From Pseudomonadota bacterium (GTDB lineage: Bacteria; Pseudomonadota; Alphaproteobacteria; RF32; CAG-239), in assembly GCA_021617435.1 (NCBI GenBank), contig JAJWCP010000092.1, forward strand, positions 1 to 5,481: DNA of 5,481 nt. The letters are read 5' to 3'. Below, in pieces: positions 5,369 to 5,481 of the stretch. The first letter of the stretch is position 1; every line of letters starts with the position of its first letter. Below the pieces are notes generated by a model that did not search any database, was not told the origin of the DNA, and saw only the letters and a list, made by a program, of their open reading frames with translations. Made by a program: the position numbers and the translations under genes.

Positions 5369-5414
5369 TTCCCATCCTGAGGAGGGGTGGCGGCGGAACG
5401 CCGACGGGGTGGTG
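5369..5414. repeat. GC-rich two-hairpin REP-like element
   Basis: In an otherwise AT-rich stretch, CCCATCC (5371-5377) faces GGAGGGG (5381-5387) across a TGA loop with one mismatch. CGGCG (5391-5395) pairs perfectly with CGCCG (5399-5403) across a GAA loop. GGGGTGG occurs on each side of the second hairpin (5384-5390 and 5406-5412). Two adjacent GC-rich palindromes in intergenic DNA are typical of REP-type extragenic repeats. Similar 'ggaggggtgg ... gacggggtgg' elements are, from memory, scattered in several bacterial genomes, but with one copy here dispersal is not shown. Confidence 0.5.
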
Positions 5415-5481
5415 AAATATAATACTGAAAGTTAGATTTAATTTATGTATTTTGTAACAGAAAAAACAAACGTTTAATATG
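5415..5481. other. AT-rich tail with no supportable feature
   Basis: This stretch has no open frame of note, no hairpin and no clear promoter. A TATAAT at 5418-5423 has no matching -35 box. The window ends with ATG (5479-5481), which could be a start codon, but no ribosome binding site precedes it and nothing downstream is visible. Confidence 0.5.

Noticed and set aside
5418..5423. TATAAT after the REP-like element as a promoter
   Set aside because: The -35 position falls in the GC-rich hairpin with no resemblance to TTGACA.
5479..5481. Terminal ATG as the start of rplQ or another gene
   Set aside because: The window ends there and no ribosome binding site precedes it, so nothing supports a call.

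Overview
The window looks like a chromosomal piece of an alphaproteobacterium with a moderately AT-rich genome. The gene order secY-adk-rpsM-rpsK-rpoA is the usual alphaproteobacterial tail of the spc/alpha ribosomal cluster. The RpoA amino terminus (IQKNWQELIKP) and its carboxy-terminal domain also read as alphaproteobacterial. The species is not identifiable from the sequence alone. A host-associated, uncultured lineage is a guess from base composition only.

Layout. Positions 1-134 hold the last 43 codons of murA (peptidoglycan precursor synthesis). Thirteen bases later comes an unrecognised 174-residue protein (148-672) built of four 37-residue repeats, probably a small beta-solenoid. A 129-bp gap with a weak promoter candidate and a short hairpin precedes secY (802-2151, protein translocation channel). 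adk (2154-2843, adenylate kinase with a four-cysteine zinc lid) follows two bases after secY. A 137-bp gap carries a near-consensus sigma70-type promoter (TTGACT-16-TATAAT) and a leader hairpin. It feeds rpsM (TTG start, S13), rpsK (S11) and rpoA (GTG start, RNA polymerase alpha). A terminator-like hairpin sits between rpsK and rpoA, and a strong 14-bp stem follows rpoA.

The last 626 bp (4856-5481) contain no gene that I can support. They hold four tandem copies of a 101-109 bp unit. Each unit is itself a diverged dimer of two monomers of about 54 bp (a higher-order repeat). After the array comes a GC-rich, two-hairpin, REP-like element. Units of 109 and 101 bp are not multiples of three, so the array is non-coding.

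The genes serve core growth functions: translation (S13, S11), transcription (alpha), export (SecY), nucleotide balance (Adk) and wall synthesis (MurA). Two departures from the ordinary cluster stand out. secY is preceded by murA and the repeat protein rather than by rplO. rpoA is followed by the repeat array rather than directly by rplQ. The conserved secY-rpoA block has therefore been separated from its usual neighbours on both sides, at least within this window. I see no defence, mobile-element or biosynthetic system. The most unusual items are the 37-residue-repeat protein and the dimeric tandem array with an invariant 19-bp dyad.
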